NCBI GenBank assembly: GCA_023437225.1
Contig: JAEZGS010000009.1
Coordinates: 1-61,731, forward strand
Direction of reading: 5' to 3'
Origin: Bacteroidota bacterium
GTDB taxonomy: Bacteria; Bacteroidota; Bacteroidia; Chitinophagales; Chitinophagaceae
Length of the DNA stretch: 61,731 nt
This document shows, one piece after another, positions 43,434 through 52,141 of this stretch (its first letter is position 1; each line of letters begins with the position of its first letter). Position numbers and translations under genes: made by a program. A model generated the notes under the pieces. That model worked only from the letters and a program-made list of their open reading frames with translations, was not told the DNA's origin and did no database searches.

Positions 43434-44162
43434 ATGCAGAACAGAAGTACCATAATAAACGAATTGAAAGAAATTAGTCCGCTGCTGGCGGACCTTTCAC
43501 CCGTAATCCCTTATTCCGTACCCTATAACTATTTTGAACAGTTGCCGGACAAGCTCCGGGATAGGATTATGGAGAGGGAGAGTACCGTACCGCTCCCTTC
43601 TTCATTTTCCAAACAGCCGTTTAATGTGCCTTTGGGTTATTTCGACAGTCTCGCAGGCAATAGATTAAACAGGATCCGGTCACAAGAGGTTTCAGAACCG
43701 CAACAAGAGATGCATTCAATTTCTCCGGTTGTTGCGGCGATTTCCAGAACCCAACCTTATACCGTCCCAGCCGGGTATTTTGAAGATCTGGCTGAAAAAG
43801 CGGTTACCCGGGTAAATAATCCAGCTGGTGCGAAAGTCATCAGAATGGATTTCTACCGGAAATTTGTACGTTATGCTGCTGCGGCAGTAGTCACCGGTGT
43901 ACTCGTGGTGACCGCTTTGTTGCTAATGAGGCCCAATAATGGCCAGGAGCAGACTGGCTCGGTTATGGATAATGTTTCAGTAAGTGAATTGGAGGGATAT
44001 TTATCTACAGAACCACTAGAACCTGTTGTAAGTTCAGGTAATATTGTTACCGCAGAACTGAAGGCAGAGGACATGAAGGAGTTCATAGATGATTTCTCTG
44101 ATGAAACTTTGCAACAATATCTAAACCAGAACAAGCTTATATCCGTAAGTGAAACGAATTAA
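43434..44162 (+). CDS. Single-pass membrane protein with triplicated N-terminal motif, putative anti-sigma factor
   Basis: A 242-residue protein of no family I can name. The N-terminal cytosolic part carries three copies of a 20-residue unit: PYSVPYNYFEQLPDKLRDRI (26-45), PFNVPLGYFDSLAGNRLNRI (62-81) and PYTVPAGYFEDLAEKAVTRV (108-127). A membrane helix follows at about 147-165 and an acidic external tail of about 75 residues. Downstream of an ECF sigma gene and with one membrane helix, it fits an anti-sigma factor in position and topology, but no zinc-binding ASD motif (HxxxCxxC) is present, so binding would have to use the repeats. Spacing: 44 bp after sigma, 4 bp before the next gene. Confidence 0.7.
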   Translation: MQNRSTIINELKEISPLLADLSPVIPYSVPYNYFEQLPDKLRDRIMERESTVPLPSSFSKQPFNVPLGYFDSLAGNRLNRIRSQEVSEPQQEMHSISPVVAAISRTQPYTVPAGYFEDLAEKAVTRVNNPAGAKVIRMDFYRKFVRYAAAAVVTGVLVVTALLLMRPNNGQEQTGSVMDNVSVSELEGYLSTEPLEPVVSSGNIVTAELKAEDMKEFIDDFSDETLQQYLNQNKLISVSETN

Positions 44163-44166
44163 TCTT

Positions 44167-44580
44167 ATGAAACGAATTTTTACACTCCTGATCGCGATCT
44201 GCATAAGTTCGCTTCCCTTGCTCGCCCAGAATGACAACCGGGAGGCAGGACGTTTGGAAGCATTTAAGATCGCATACCTCACCAAAAAACTCAATCTCTC
44301 GCCAGAGGAAGCTCAGCGCTTCTGGCCGCTTTATAATCGTTACCAGGGAGAACTTCGATCGGCAAGAATATCTAACAAACAGGGAAAAGCTAACGAAATC
44401 GAGCTTGAAGAAAAGGTACTCGGCATCAGAAAAAAATACAACGAACAGTTTTCAAAAGCTTTAAGTGACGAGAAAGTAAATCAGCTTTATAAATCGGAAA
44501 AAGAATTTGGAGCAATGGTTCAAAAGGAACTCATGGAGCGAAGACAGGAACGGATCAATAACCGAAAGAAAAATAACTGA
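44167..44580 (+). CDS. Periplasmic Spy/CpxP-like helical protein
   Basis: A 137-residue exported protein: signal peptide (about 1-20, MKRIFTLLIAICISSLPLLAQ region) followed by a charged helical domain with LTKKLNLSPEEAQRFWPLY, a variant of the LTxxQ-type repeat of Spy/CpxP chaperone-like proteins, and a basic C-terminus (ERRQERINNRKKNN). The frame opens at GTG 44149 inside the previous gene, but ATG 44167, 4 bp after that gene's stop, gives a proper signal peptide. Together with the sigma factor and membrane protein it resembles a regulated envelope-stress module; function inferred. Confidence 0.8.
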   Translation: MKRIFTLLIAICISSLPLLAQNDNREAGRLEAFKIAYLTKKLNLSPEEAQRFWPLYNRYQGELRSARISNKQGKANEIELEEKVLGIRKKYNEQFSKALSDEKVNQLYKSEKEFGAMVQKELMERRQERINNRKKNN

Positions 44581-44586
44581 TAATAA

Positions 44587-44620
44587 AAAGAAATGGCCTG
44601 ATATCGGGCCATTTCTTTTT
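44587..44620. terminator. Bidirectional rho-independent terminator
   Basis: Arms AAAGAAATGGCC (44587-44598) and GGCCATTTCTTT (44607-44618) pair perfectly around an 8-nt loop, with A- and T-runs outside. It ends the sigma-factor operon and serves the convergent T9SS gene. Confidence 0.88.
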
Positions 44621-44671
44621 AACCTTAGAAACACGAAGTATAAAACCAAATCATTCTTTCTACATGCTGAT

Positions 44672-46273
44672 CTATTGCTTAATAAGTTTCAAAGTGTGAC
44701 GCTGTTGCTCAAACCGAATTTCAACAACGCACATACCTGACAGTACATTTGATAGACCCGCTACCTGTACATTATTTGAACCCGCTTTAAGCTGAACCGC
44801 CTGTTGCTTCACCAGTTTACCTGATCTATCGTATACGTTGATTGATGACAGCGTATTCGCCTCTGAAGTAATTACTACTGATATAACATCACGGAAAGGA
44901 TTTCCTGCAACAATGATCTGTGGAGCATTGAATACGTCGTTCTTCAGTAAAATAACATGACTGATCTTGATTGTTCCATCAATGTCAATGGAGCGAACGC
45001 GATAAAAATGATCACCACCTATTTTATAACGATGCTCGTGTTGATAGCTACTTCCACCTGCATTTCCCGCAGCATCAATTGTTCCAATCAGTTCATATTT
45101 TTTTCCGTCAATTGAATGCTCAACCTCGAACCTGTCAATATTTTTTTCAAAACCTGTTGACCAGTATATTTTGTTGATACCTTCAGATTTTAATCCTTTT
45201 ACATCTTTAAAGAACACCGGCAATGTGGTAAGTGGGCAAACAGCTTCCTGCTTATAACCATAAACGTAGTTGGTGGTATCATAAAGTATTACGGGCGCGA
45301 TCGTCACATTTGACTGGGTACCCGTGAATGCTTTATTTACTTTAAGCTTGTTCACGCTGCTGATCCCATTAATCGCACCATTATTGGTAATGGTACTTCC
45401 AACGTGCAGATTACCTGCGGCGGTGAAAGCACTATTGTTCATGAACGTAGCGTCGATCCTCATCAAAGCCTGCGGATTGTTTTGTCTCATTACCGGTCCG
45501 TTTACCTGGAAGGAACCAGATGGCACCCAAAGAAGACCTTCATTTCGCACTGGCCGTGATACGTTAACAGAACCATCCAGCACAAGTATGTGTGTATTGA
45601 CGAGTGAATCACCGGAATTGAAATTCATGCTTCCGCGCATCACCATGAAATTGGTGTTTCGAACCAGGCCAGCACCTGTAAAGCTACCTTCCACATAGAG
45701 CCGTCCCTGGTTTACAATGCTGGCAGCTGCCCCGGTATTGATAGAGGCTTTGATAACCATGGTACCCTCATTCTGAATGGCACTGCCAGTAGTAACGAGT
45801 TGTACACTTCCATTGAAATTAGTTGTGCCGCAGGCAGTGTTGGTTACTGTTACTCTTCCGTTATCCGTCAGTGAGCCCGTGAATGTCAGCATCGAATAGT
45901 TGCTAACGCTGAAACTTGCATTAGCGGTATAGCTGCCATTTATTACGGAAGTGCCGTTATTTGTTAGTTCACCAGCAAGAAGACCTCCCAGGTTAGGCTC
46001 AAATCTACCACCCTGCTCAACCTGAACGGACGTGTTTTTAGATGCGTTCAATGTGCCTGTATAATAACCACCAGATCCAATGATCAGTTTAGCACCACTT
46101 TTTAAAGTTATAGCTGCATCTACGCTGGTAGTAATATAAACTGTCTGATTATTCGTGAAGGATCCACCGGTGTTGCATGAAGTTCCAGCAGGACATTGTG
46201 CTGACGCAGACAAATGGAACGATAAAAGAGCAACGCAAAGAATGTAAGCTTTCAAAAGGTAAATTTGTTTCAT
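44672..46273 (-). CDS. Secreted T9SS protein with repetitive beta-structure, function unknown
   Basis: A 533-residue secreted protein: signal peptide (about 1-27, ending LSASAQ), a Gly/Asn/Thr-rich region (about 30-330) of short turns such as LTNNGTSVINGSYTAN, LTDNGRVTVTN and MVIKASINTGAAASIVNQGRLYVEGSF in parts, suggesting a beta-solenoid, then an FN3-like segment (about 355-445, WSTGFEKNIDRFEVEHS) and a T9SS sorting domain with IIVAGNPFRDVISVVITS and an end TLKLIKQ. The usual PNP is NPF here. The frame is open further upstream to 46309; ATG 46273 gives the signal peptide. Activity unknown; adhesin-like structure is inferred. Confidence 0.8.
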   Translation of the reverse strand: MKQIYLLKAYILCVALLSFHLSASAQCPAGTSCNTGGSFTNNQTVYITTSVDAAITLKSGAKLIIGSGGYYTGTLNASKNTSVQVEQGGRFEPNLGGLLAGELTNNGTSVINGSYTANASFSVSNYSMLTFTGSLTDNGRVTVTNTACGTTNFNGSVQLVTTGSAIQNEGTMVIKASINTGAAASIVNQGRLYVEGSFTGAGLVRNTNFMVMRGSMNFNSGDSLVNTHILVLDGSVNVSRPVRNEGLLWVPSGSFQVNGPVMRQNNPQALMRIDATFMNNSAFTAAGNLHVGSTITNNGAINGISSVNKLKVNKAFTGTQSNVTIAPVILYDTTNYVYGYKQEAVCPLTTLPVFFKDVKGLKSEGINKIYWSTGFEKNIDRFEVEHSIDGKKYELIGTIDAAGNAGGSSYQHEHRYKIGGDHFYRVRSIDIDGTIKISHVILLKNDVFNAPQIIVAGNPFRDVISVVITSEANTLSSINVYDRSGKLVKQQAVQLKAGSNNVQVAGLSNVLSGMCVVEIRFEQQRHTLKLIKQ

Positions 46274-46454
46274 AAGGTTGGGCCGTATTAATAGATGCCA
46301 ACCTTGCAAACCTCGGGCAAGAAATTAATCCAAACTCGATAAGATGGGGAAAACCCTTATGGGGCGCGGCCTGTAGCAAATTCGGAATTTTACTGACGAT
46401 TACTTCGGAAAACCACATTTGTCCCAAATTGAGACGCCAAGTATAAAATTGACA

Positions 46455-47189
46455 CTATAAGGCTACGCAGGCGTGCTTGATATCGTGATAGAAAAGCATC
46501 TTCCAATGATGCTCAGTAGCCTGTTCATACCATTGCTGCCTCAGTTCCATAGCCCGCTTCCCGTCATAATCGTACTTGGCCGCAAACCTGCGCTTCAGTT
46601 GATGAAGCTGGGGTGCCTCGTCGCCTCCGAAGAATACTGTTTCTCCTGCATCGACGATTGTAAAGACCTGGTGAAAGGGACAATGGCCACCGCTCAGTTC
46701 ATATTTAATGTATCCGCTGATAACTCCATCGCCATCGAGTAATTCAACGTTCGAAGCATTACGCAATTCATTCAGTTCGTCGGGGATATACGAAGGCATT
46801 CCCTTTGTGAAAGCATATTCAAGCTCCTTTCGTTGGATGTAGTAAGTAGCGTTGGGAAAACTGATAGTGCTCTTGCCATCCTTAAGATATGTAACCCCTC
46901 CTGCATGATCCTTATGCAGATGGGTCATCAACACTTTCGTTATTTCAGATGGGTTTATTCCAGCATCCATGATGTTCTTATGCAACTGGAGCACTCCATC
47001 CTTTTCAAAGCCAAGCCCTGTATCCAGCAACAATACATCTTCTGTTGTCACAACTAAAAAAGGCTGAACCTCTACAAGAAGACTACCCTTCGCCCGTTCG
47101 CCCAGATCATCTTCCGATTCGTCAAACGGCACAAACAACTTCGACTTATCAATGGTAAAGCTTCCTTCGCTAAGTGGTATGATCTTCAT
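46455..47189 (-). CDS. MBL-fold metallo-hydrolase
   Basis: A 244-residue metallo-beta-lactamase fold hydrolase. The metal motif HLHKDH is at about residues 89-94, with LLDTGLG before it and GGHCPFHQ and FFGGDEA (further metal ligands) after it; the final His is in the FYHDIKHA segment. Family members hydrolyse lactones, thioesters or phosphodiesters; the lactonase-like or quorum-quenching-type subgroup is closest in layout, but the substrate is not determined. The frame opens at TTG 47216; ATG 47189 is preferred. It stands alone 50 bp downstream of rodA on the same strand. Confidence 0.88.
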   Translation of the reverse strand: MKIIPLSEGSFTIDKSKLFVPFDESEDDLGERAKGSLLVEVQPFLVVTTEDVLLLDTGLGFEKDGVLQLHKNIMDAGINPSEITKVLMTHLHKDHAGGVTYLKDGKSTISFPNATYYIQRKELEYAFTKGMPSYIPDELNELRNASNVELLDGDGVISGYIKYELSGGHCPFHQVFTIVDAGETVFFGGDEAPQLHQLKRRFAAKYDYDGKRAMELRQQWYEQATEHHWKMLFYHDIKHACVAL

Positions 47190-47239
47190 CGCACAAAAAT
47201 ACCATCTTCCATGCAAATCGATTCCCGCTATGATTTTAT

Positions 47240-48580
47240 CTAGCGCAGAACCATCTGCCGGTCGGCATCAAGCCGGATCAGAATAAACAACATCACGGAG
47301 AATGTGATGAGAGAAGTTCCCCCATAGCTCACAAAAGGCAACGGGATACCAATCACTGGCGCAAGGCCTATGGTCATACATACGTTGATCGTTATATGAA
47401 AGAATAACACCGAGGCAACTCCATATGCATAACATCGGCTAAAAACACTTCGCTGTCTTTCCGCAATATTCACTATCCGCAAAAGCAGTAACAAATAAAG
47501 CGATAAGAATATGATGCTGCCCATGAACCCGAAGCCTTCGCCAATGGTGCAGAATATGAAATCGGTACGTTGCTCGGGTACAAAGTCGAAACGTGTTTGA
47601 GTTCCTTTAAGGAATCCGCGACCAAGAAAGCCTCCACTACCGATGGCTATTTTACTTTGCCGCACATTGTAATCGCTGGTGCTTGCCTTCTTTGCAGCCG
47701 TTATCTCCTCGCCTTCAACGTTGTTCAACTCTGCATACGGATTGTCGCGACCAATCAAAGAGAATATTCTTTCTACCTGGTGCTTCTGAAGCACTTTTGT
47801 AAAGAGAAATGGCACTGCAAATAGCTGAACACCCACACATACAGCCCATATGAATACTATCTTAACGAGCATCCCCCGGCTGCGCCTAATCTGGCGTCTA
47901 AGAAGATAGATCATTAACAACGCAATAGCCGAAACGATCCCCGCCAGCATATATTTTTCTAACAGAAGAGTCGCTACCACAAGTACCGCAAGTGAGAATC
48001 CGATAACAAGATAACCTGCCGGCAAACCTTCGCGAAACATTACAAGGAAAAACGCTAAAAACACCAATGCAAGGCCTGTTTCAGCCTGTGCAATGGTTAT
48101 GATCGCTGGCAACAAAACGATGCCCGCGGCAATCAGGTGCGAACGTGACCTGGTAAAATCGGTATCGATCCTCGACAGATATTTTGCGAGTGCAAGGTTC
48201 ACAAACAACTTACATAATTCTGCAGGCTGCAATTGAAATGAACCAAAACGAATGATGGATTTTGTTCCCTTCACTTCTGTGTGAAATGGAAACACTAACA
48301 ATAAAAGGAGTATACCGAACGCATACCATATGTTAGCAGTAGCAGTGAAGAATTTGCTATCGGTAAGCAGTATACCCATTCCAAGGAATAAACAGATCAC
48401 AAAGTAGAGCGATTGCTTCCCGTAATCGGCTTTCATGCGAAAGAATCCATCCAGGACACTTTCTGATTCACGATAGGTTACAGAAAATATACTGACGATT
48501 CCAATAGTCACAAGGGCTATATAAAGCCAGATCATTATCCAGTCGATGCCTTTTGATATTTCGGGATTCCTCTGGCTCAT
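47240..48580 (-). CDS. rodA: Rod shape-determining protein RodA (SEDS glycosyltransferase)
   Basis: RodA polymerises lipid II glycan strands for side-wall growth together with PBP2. A 446-residue SEDS protein with about ten membrane helices; KSIIRFGSFQLQPAELCKLFV, IGSGGFLGRGFLKGTQT and the signature VIGIPLPFVSYGGTSLI are characteristic. Its long extracellular loop is about 60 residues longer than in E. coli (residues about 265-320 include EEITAAKKASTSDYN), as often seen in Bacteroidota. It overlaps the 3' end of the PBP2 gene by 4 bp. Last gene of the mre operon. Confidence 0.95.
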   Translation of the reverse strand: MSQRNPEISKGIDWIMIWLYIALVTIGIVSIFSVTYRESESVLDGFFRMKADYGKQSLYFVICLFLGMGILLTDSKFFTATANIWYAFGILLLLLVFPFHTEVKGTKSIIRFGSFQLQPAELCKLFVNLALAKYLSRIDTDFTRSRSHLIAAGIVLLPAIITIAQAETGLALVFLAFFLVMFREGLPAGYLVIGFSLAVLVVATLLLEKYMLAGIVSAIALLMIYLLRRQIRRSRGMLVKIVFIWAVCVGVQLFAVPFLFTKVLQKHQVERIFSLIGRDNPYAELNNVEGEEITAAKKASTSDYNVRQSKIAIGSGGFLGRGFLKGTQTRFDFVPEQRTDFIFCTIGEGFGFMGSIIFLSLYLLLLLRIVNIAERQRSVFSRCYAYGVASVLFFHITINVCMTIGLAPVIGIPLPFVSYGGTSLITFSVMLFILIRLDADRQMVLR

Positions 48581-50676
48581 ACTTCGCGTTGAAAACTATT
48601 TTTTTTGAAGTTCCTCGTATCGTTCAAAATCGCCGTTGCTGCCGGGACTTTTCTCTTATTAGGCTGCTTATCTTTTTCATTATCTTCTTTTACAGGCGCC
48701 GCCTGGCGTCCACCCCTCAGGTACTTCCTGATGTAAGTGCTGTCTTTCGTCATCTTAAACCAGCGGAACGCCCTTGTAGAATCTTCGATATATTGAAGGC
48801 GGTCGAGATATCCAGGCATCAGGCTCGCATTCGAAATGCGTTCCACCTCTTTTAGTCGTTCGGTGCGAAGTGTGTCGTTCAGATATTTCTCCATCATCAA
48901 CGATGCGATGGGAGCTGCCCATGTTGAACCAAAGCCGGAATTTTCCACTACCACCGCAATTGCGATCCTGGGATTTTCCCTTGGTGCAAAGCAAACGAAC
49001 ATTGAATTGTCTTTCAGCTTAACCTTCTTCCGATCGATGATCCTGTACTTTTCAGCGGTACCCGTCTTGGCGCAAATATTGATCCCTGGAATGCTTGCAG
49101 CGCGGGCCGTGCCTGATTCCACCACATCCTGCATTCCGCTGATCACCGCTTCATAGGCTTCATCCGATATCTTTGTGAGCACTTCATGCTTTACCCTGAA
49201 TTTATTCAGGAGCGTATCCGCTTGAGTTTCATTATCAATTTTTTCAACAAAATGCGGCAGGTAGTAATATCCCTTGTTCGCAATGATGCACATGGCATTA
49301 GCAAGTTGTACAGGCGTGGCCTGCATCATATCCTGGCCTATTCCAAGAGTAAGATTGGTGCACGAGTTCCAACTCCCCCGGTACACTTTATTGTATACAC
49401 TTGTGTCGGGAATATTGCCAGGACCTTCACCAGGTATATCTATACCAATCTTCTTCCCCAGTCCGAACGCATTCATATAATCTTTCCAGACATCATATCC
49501 TTTCTTTACGCCACCAAGCCTGGGATTATCAACGGCCAGCCTGTAGATGTGAGAGTAATAGGAATTGCAGGAATTTGCGATCGATAATCGAAGGTTTGCT
49601 GCATGGCCCGGATTCTTGTGTGTGCAACGAACAGGTCTTGCGCAACCATAATATGCACCGCCACATCCTAATCCGAACGAGGGAGTGATCACACCTTCAT
49701 CCAATGCAACGAGAGCACCAAGCGGTTTAAACGTGGAACCCGGCTCATAAAAACCCTGTATGGCACGATTCAGCAAAGGCCCGGCCACGTCGAGAACAAG
49801 CCTGCTGTAATTTTTCTGCTTATTCGGTCCGGTGAGATCATTAGGATTATAATTTGGTCCAGATGCCATTGCAATGATGCCGCCTGTTTTTGGGTCGATG
49901 GCCACTGCAGCACCAACTTTATTCGACATCAGCTTTTCGGCGAGTTGCTGAACTTCTATGTCGATGTAAGTTCGAAGGTTTCGTCCTGCTATTGCAGCAG
50001 TATCCCAGCGTCCTTTTTCGAAACTACCAACAAGCCTGTTTTTGTTGTCTTTGATAAGATGATTTATACCGCGCTGTCCCATCAGCACCGGTTCGTAATA
50101 AGCCTCGAGTCCGCTGCGACCTACATAATCGCCCAACATGTAAAAATTCTTCGATCGTTTGATGATCGATGAATCGGCTTCTCCAACATAACCCATGATG
50201 TGTGCCGCAGCATTGAACGGATAAACACGCACAGGTCGCTCGATCAGGGCAAACCCTGAATACTTCCAGATGTTTTCGTCAAGTCTTGCATGCATATCAG
50301 GTGGAAGCAGGTCTTCAAAGATCGAAGGTCTGTAAGGACCATTCTTGAATCTCGCATCGAGCATGCGTTTTCGAAATTCTGCTGTATCGATCTGAAGCAG
50401 GTTACATAAGGATTGAGTGTCGATGTTCTTCACTTCATAGGGAGTCACAACAAGATCATACATGATTGTATTGTTCAGTATCGCCTTCCCTTTGCGATCA
50501 TAGATAATACCCCGATTGGGATAAACTACTTTTCTGAACACAGCATTGTTCATTGCCAGTTGACGGTATTCGCCCGACAATACCTGCAGGTTGAATAACT
50601 GAACAGTCACAATGAGAAAAAGGCCGATGAAGATCAGCCGGATGATATTACTTCTAGACTGGTTGAATACTGACAT
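48577..50676 (-). CDS. mrdA: Penicillin-binding protein 2 (peptidoglycan transpeptidase)
   Basis: PBP2 cross-links side-wall peptidoglycan with RodA. A 699-residue class B PBP: N-terminal membrane helix (about 10-30), dimerisation domain (about 55-220) and transpeptidase domain with the catalytic SxxK in GSTFKPLGALVAL, SxN in SIANSCNSYYSH and KTG in AKTGTAEKY. A C-terminal basic tail of about 70 residues (for example KQPNKRKVPAA) goes beyond the E. coli protein. Overlaps rodA by 4 bp; 38 bp separate it from mreD. Confidence 0.95.
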   Translation of the reverse strand: MSVFNQSRSNIIRLIFIGLFLIVTVQLFNLQVLSGEYRQLAMNNAVFRKVVYPNRGIIYDRKGKAILNNTIMYDLVVTPYEVKNIDTQSLCNLLQIDTAEFRKRMLDARFKNGPYRPSIFEDLLPPDMHARLDENIWKYSGFALIERPVRVYPFNAAAHIMGYVGEADSSIIKRSKNFYMLGDYVGRSGLEAYYEPVLMGQRGINHLIKDNKNRLVGSFEKGRWDTAAIAGRNLRTYIDIEVQQLAEKLMSNKVGAAVAIDPKTGGIIAMASGPNYNPNDLTGPNKQKNYSRLVLDVAGPLLNRAIQGFYEPGSTFKPLGALVALDEGVITPSFGLGCGGAYYGCARPVRCTHKNPGHAANLRLSIANSCNSYYSHIYRLAVDNPRLGGVKKGYDVWKDYMNAFGLGKKIGIDIPGEGPGNIPDTSVYNKVYRGSWNSCTNLTLGIGQDMMQATPVQLANAMCIIANKGYYYLPHFVEKIDNETQADTLLNKFRVKHEVLTKISDEAYEAVISGMQDVVESGTARAASIPGINICAKTGTAEKYRIIDRKKVKLKDNSMFVCFAPRENPRIAIAVVVENSGFGSTWAAPIASLMMEKYLNDTLRTERLKEVERISNASLMPGYLDRLQYIEDSTRAFRWFKMTKDSTYIRKYLRGGRQAAPVKEDNEKDKQPNKRKVPAATAILNDTRNFKKNSFQREV

Positions 50677-50714
50677 ATCTTTCCTCCAATGTTCCTTTCA
50701 AACTATCAGCAGAT

Positions 50715-51248
50715 CTAGGCTGTATTAGTTCTGTATCTCTCCTTTCGGTAGAATAATATTTCTGTAAGTGCGATCAATAATAAGCTGATACCTGTAGTGC
50801 CTAGTACCTTTCCAATGAAATACAGGAATGAACCAAATTGTATCCATTCCAAAAGCACAAGAAAAGTATTGTGTATAAGCGTCAGGATCAAAACATACGT
50901 AGCATATGGAGCAAGCCCCATGCTCACTATAGATGGCGAGCGATAATTTAATTCAGCACCTTCCTGCCGAATCAGAATGTTGATAAGAAATGGACGCAGA
51001 TAGGCTATCAACGTACATGGAGCTGCATGAAGTCCCGGCGTTTTGGTAAAGTAATCCAATGCCAGTCCAAATAAAAAACCTGTAAGTGTTAGTCCAAGTC
51101 GCGGTGTATTAAACGGCAACCACAAAAGAAAAAGAAAATACAGGTAAGGAACAATGAACTGGTGTAATGGTGGCACCTGGAACAGTACAAACACCTGCAC
51201 CAATATGAAAAGAATGAATCGTATGGTATGTTTCAGCAGCCTATTCAT
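50715..51248 (-). CDS. mreD: Rod shape-determining protein MreD
   Basis: A 177-residue membrane protein with about five helices and the family pattern IVPYLYFLFLLWLPFNTPRLGLTLTGFLFG in parts (P-Y and G-x-x-x-D: FGLALDYF). MreD is part of the elongasome with MreB, MreC, RodA and PBP2. Its start overlaps the mreC stop by 8 bp. Identification rests partly on its place in the operon because the family is poorly conserved. Confidence 0.88.
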   Translation of the reverse strand: MNRLLKHTIRFILFILVQVFVLFQVPPLHQFIVPYLYFLFLLWLPFNTPRLGLTLTGFLFGLALDYFTKTPGLHAAPCTLIAYLRPFLINILIRQEGAELNYRSPSIVSMGLAPYATYVLILTLIHNTFLVLLEWIQFGSFLYFIGKVLGTTGISLLLIALTEILFYRKERYRTNTA

Positions 51249-52095
51249 TGCTCACACGCGTAGCGTCTTCAAGTTTTTTTTGTTCTGACATCTGAAGATT
51301 TTCCACAACAAACACATGACTTACACTAAAGAAGTTTGTTGCAGGTTTTATCTTCATTGTATAAAAATTACTTGTTTTATCGGTCAGTATTTCATGCACC
51401 GTACCCACCATTTCTCCTTCAGGGTAACGCAGCGAATATCCGCTGGTAACCACAGAATCTCCCTTCGATACCTGGGCACTTTTTGGAACATTCGTCATAG
51501 TTAATAACAACGTGCTTGTACCATCCCAGCTCACCTTCCCTACTTCACCCGTCTTCTTCAACTTCGCACTCACGCTGCTTTGACGATGCAGCAGGCTCAT
51601 CACTACGGAGAAGTTTTCACTCGTGTTTACAACGGTTCCTACAATTCCGTTTGCACTGATCACTCCCATATCTTTCCGCACACCCTGGTTTTCCCCACGA
51701 TGTATGGTGATGTAATTATTTTGAAGACTGACCGATTTATTCACGATCTGCGCATCTCGCCAAAGATAGCGTCGCACGCTCTTTACAGAATCCTGAACGA
51801 TGGTATCAGTAACAATATTGGAGGAACTGTCCGGGGATTGAAAATTTAACGGCAATTGATTGAGAAGTGCAACGTTGCGCCGGGCAAGCGCTTCATTTTC
51901 CTTCTTCAAATGAAAGTAATATTCCACATTGCTGTAGCGCTCGGATACGCGTCCGGTTATCTCATTAGCAACACCCATGAATGCAGCTTCATGAAACTTA
52001 TTATATCGAAAGAGGAACGACAAAGCAATGATCTGCATCACCAGGAAGAAAAGAAAATTGAAGTACCTTCTGATGAAGAGAAAAATATTGCGCAC
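51241..52095 (-). CDS. mreC: Rod shape-determining protein MreC
   Basis: A 284-residue bitopic protein: short cytosolic N-terminus, membrane helix (about 10-28), a coiled coil (about 45-80, VEYYFHLKKENEALARRNVALL) and the periplasmic beta-barrel domains with GENQGVRKDMGVISANGIVGTV and VSKGDSVVTSGYSLRYPEGEMVGTV, classic MreC stretches. MreC dimers bind PBP2. It lies 46 bp after mreB and overlaps mreD by 8 bp. Confidence 0.95.
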   Translation of the reverse strand: MRNIFLFIRRYFNFLFFLVMQIIALSFLFRYNKFHEAAFMGVANEITGRVSERYSNVEYYFHLKKENEALARRNVALLNQLPLNFQSPDSSSNIVTDTIVQDSVKSVRRYLWRDAQIVNKSVSLQNNYITIHRGENQGVRKDMGVISANGIVGTVVNTSENFSVVMSLLHRQSSVSAKLKKTGEVGKVSWDGTSTLLLTMTNVPKSAQVSKGDSVVTSGYSLRYPEGEMVGTVHEILTDKTSNFYTMKIKPATNFFSVSHVFVVENLQMSEQKKLEDATRVSNE

Positions 52096-52141
52096 CTAGG
52101 TCAGATTTTATCTTTTTGTGTGATCGATGATCGTAAGCAAA

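Noticed and set aside
46274..46454. Small gene or RNA between the T9SS gene and the metallo-hydrolase gene
   Set aside because: No coding frame with a plausible start, and no stable hairpin or conserved RNA pattern that I could recognise.
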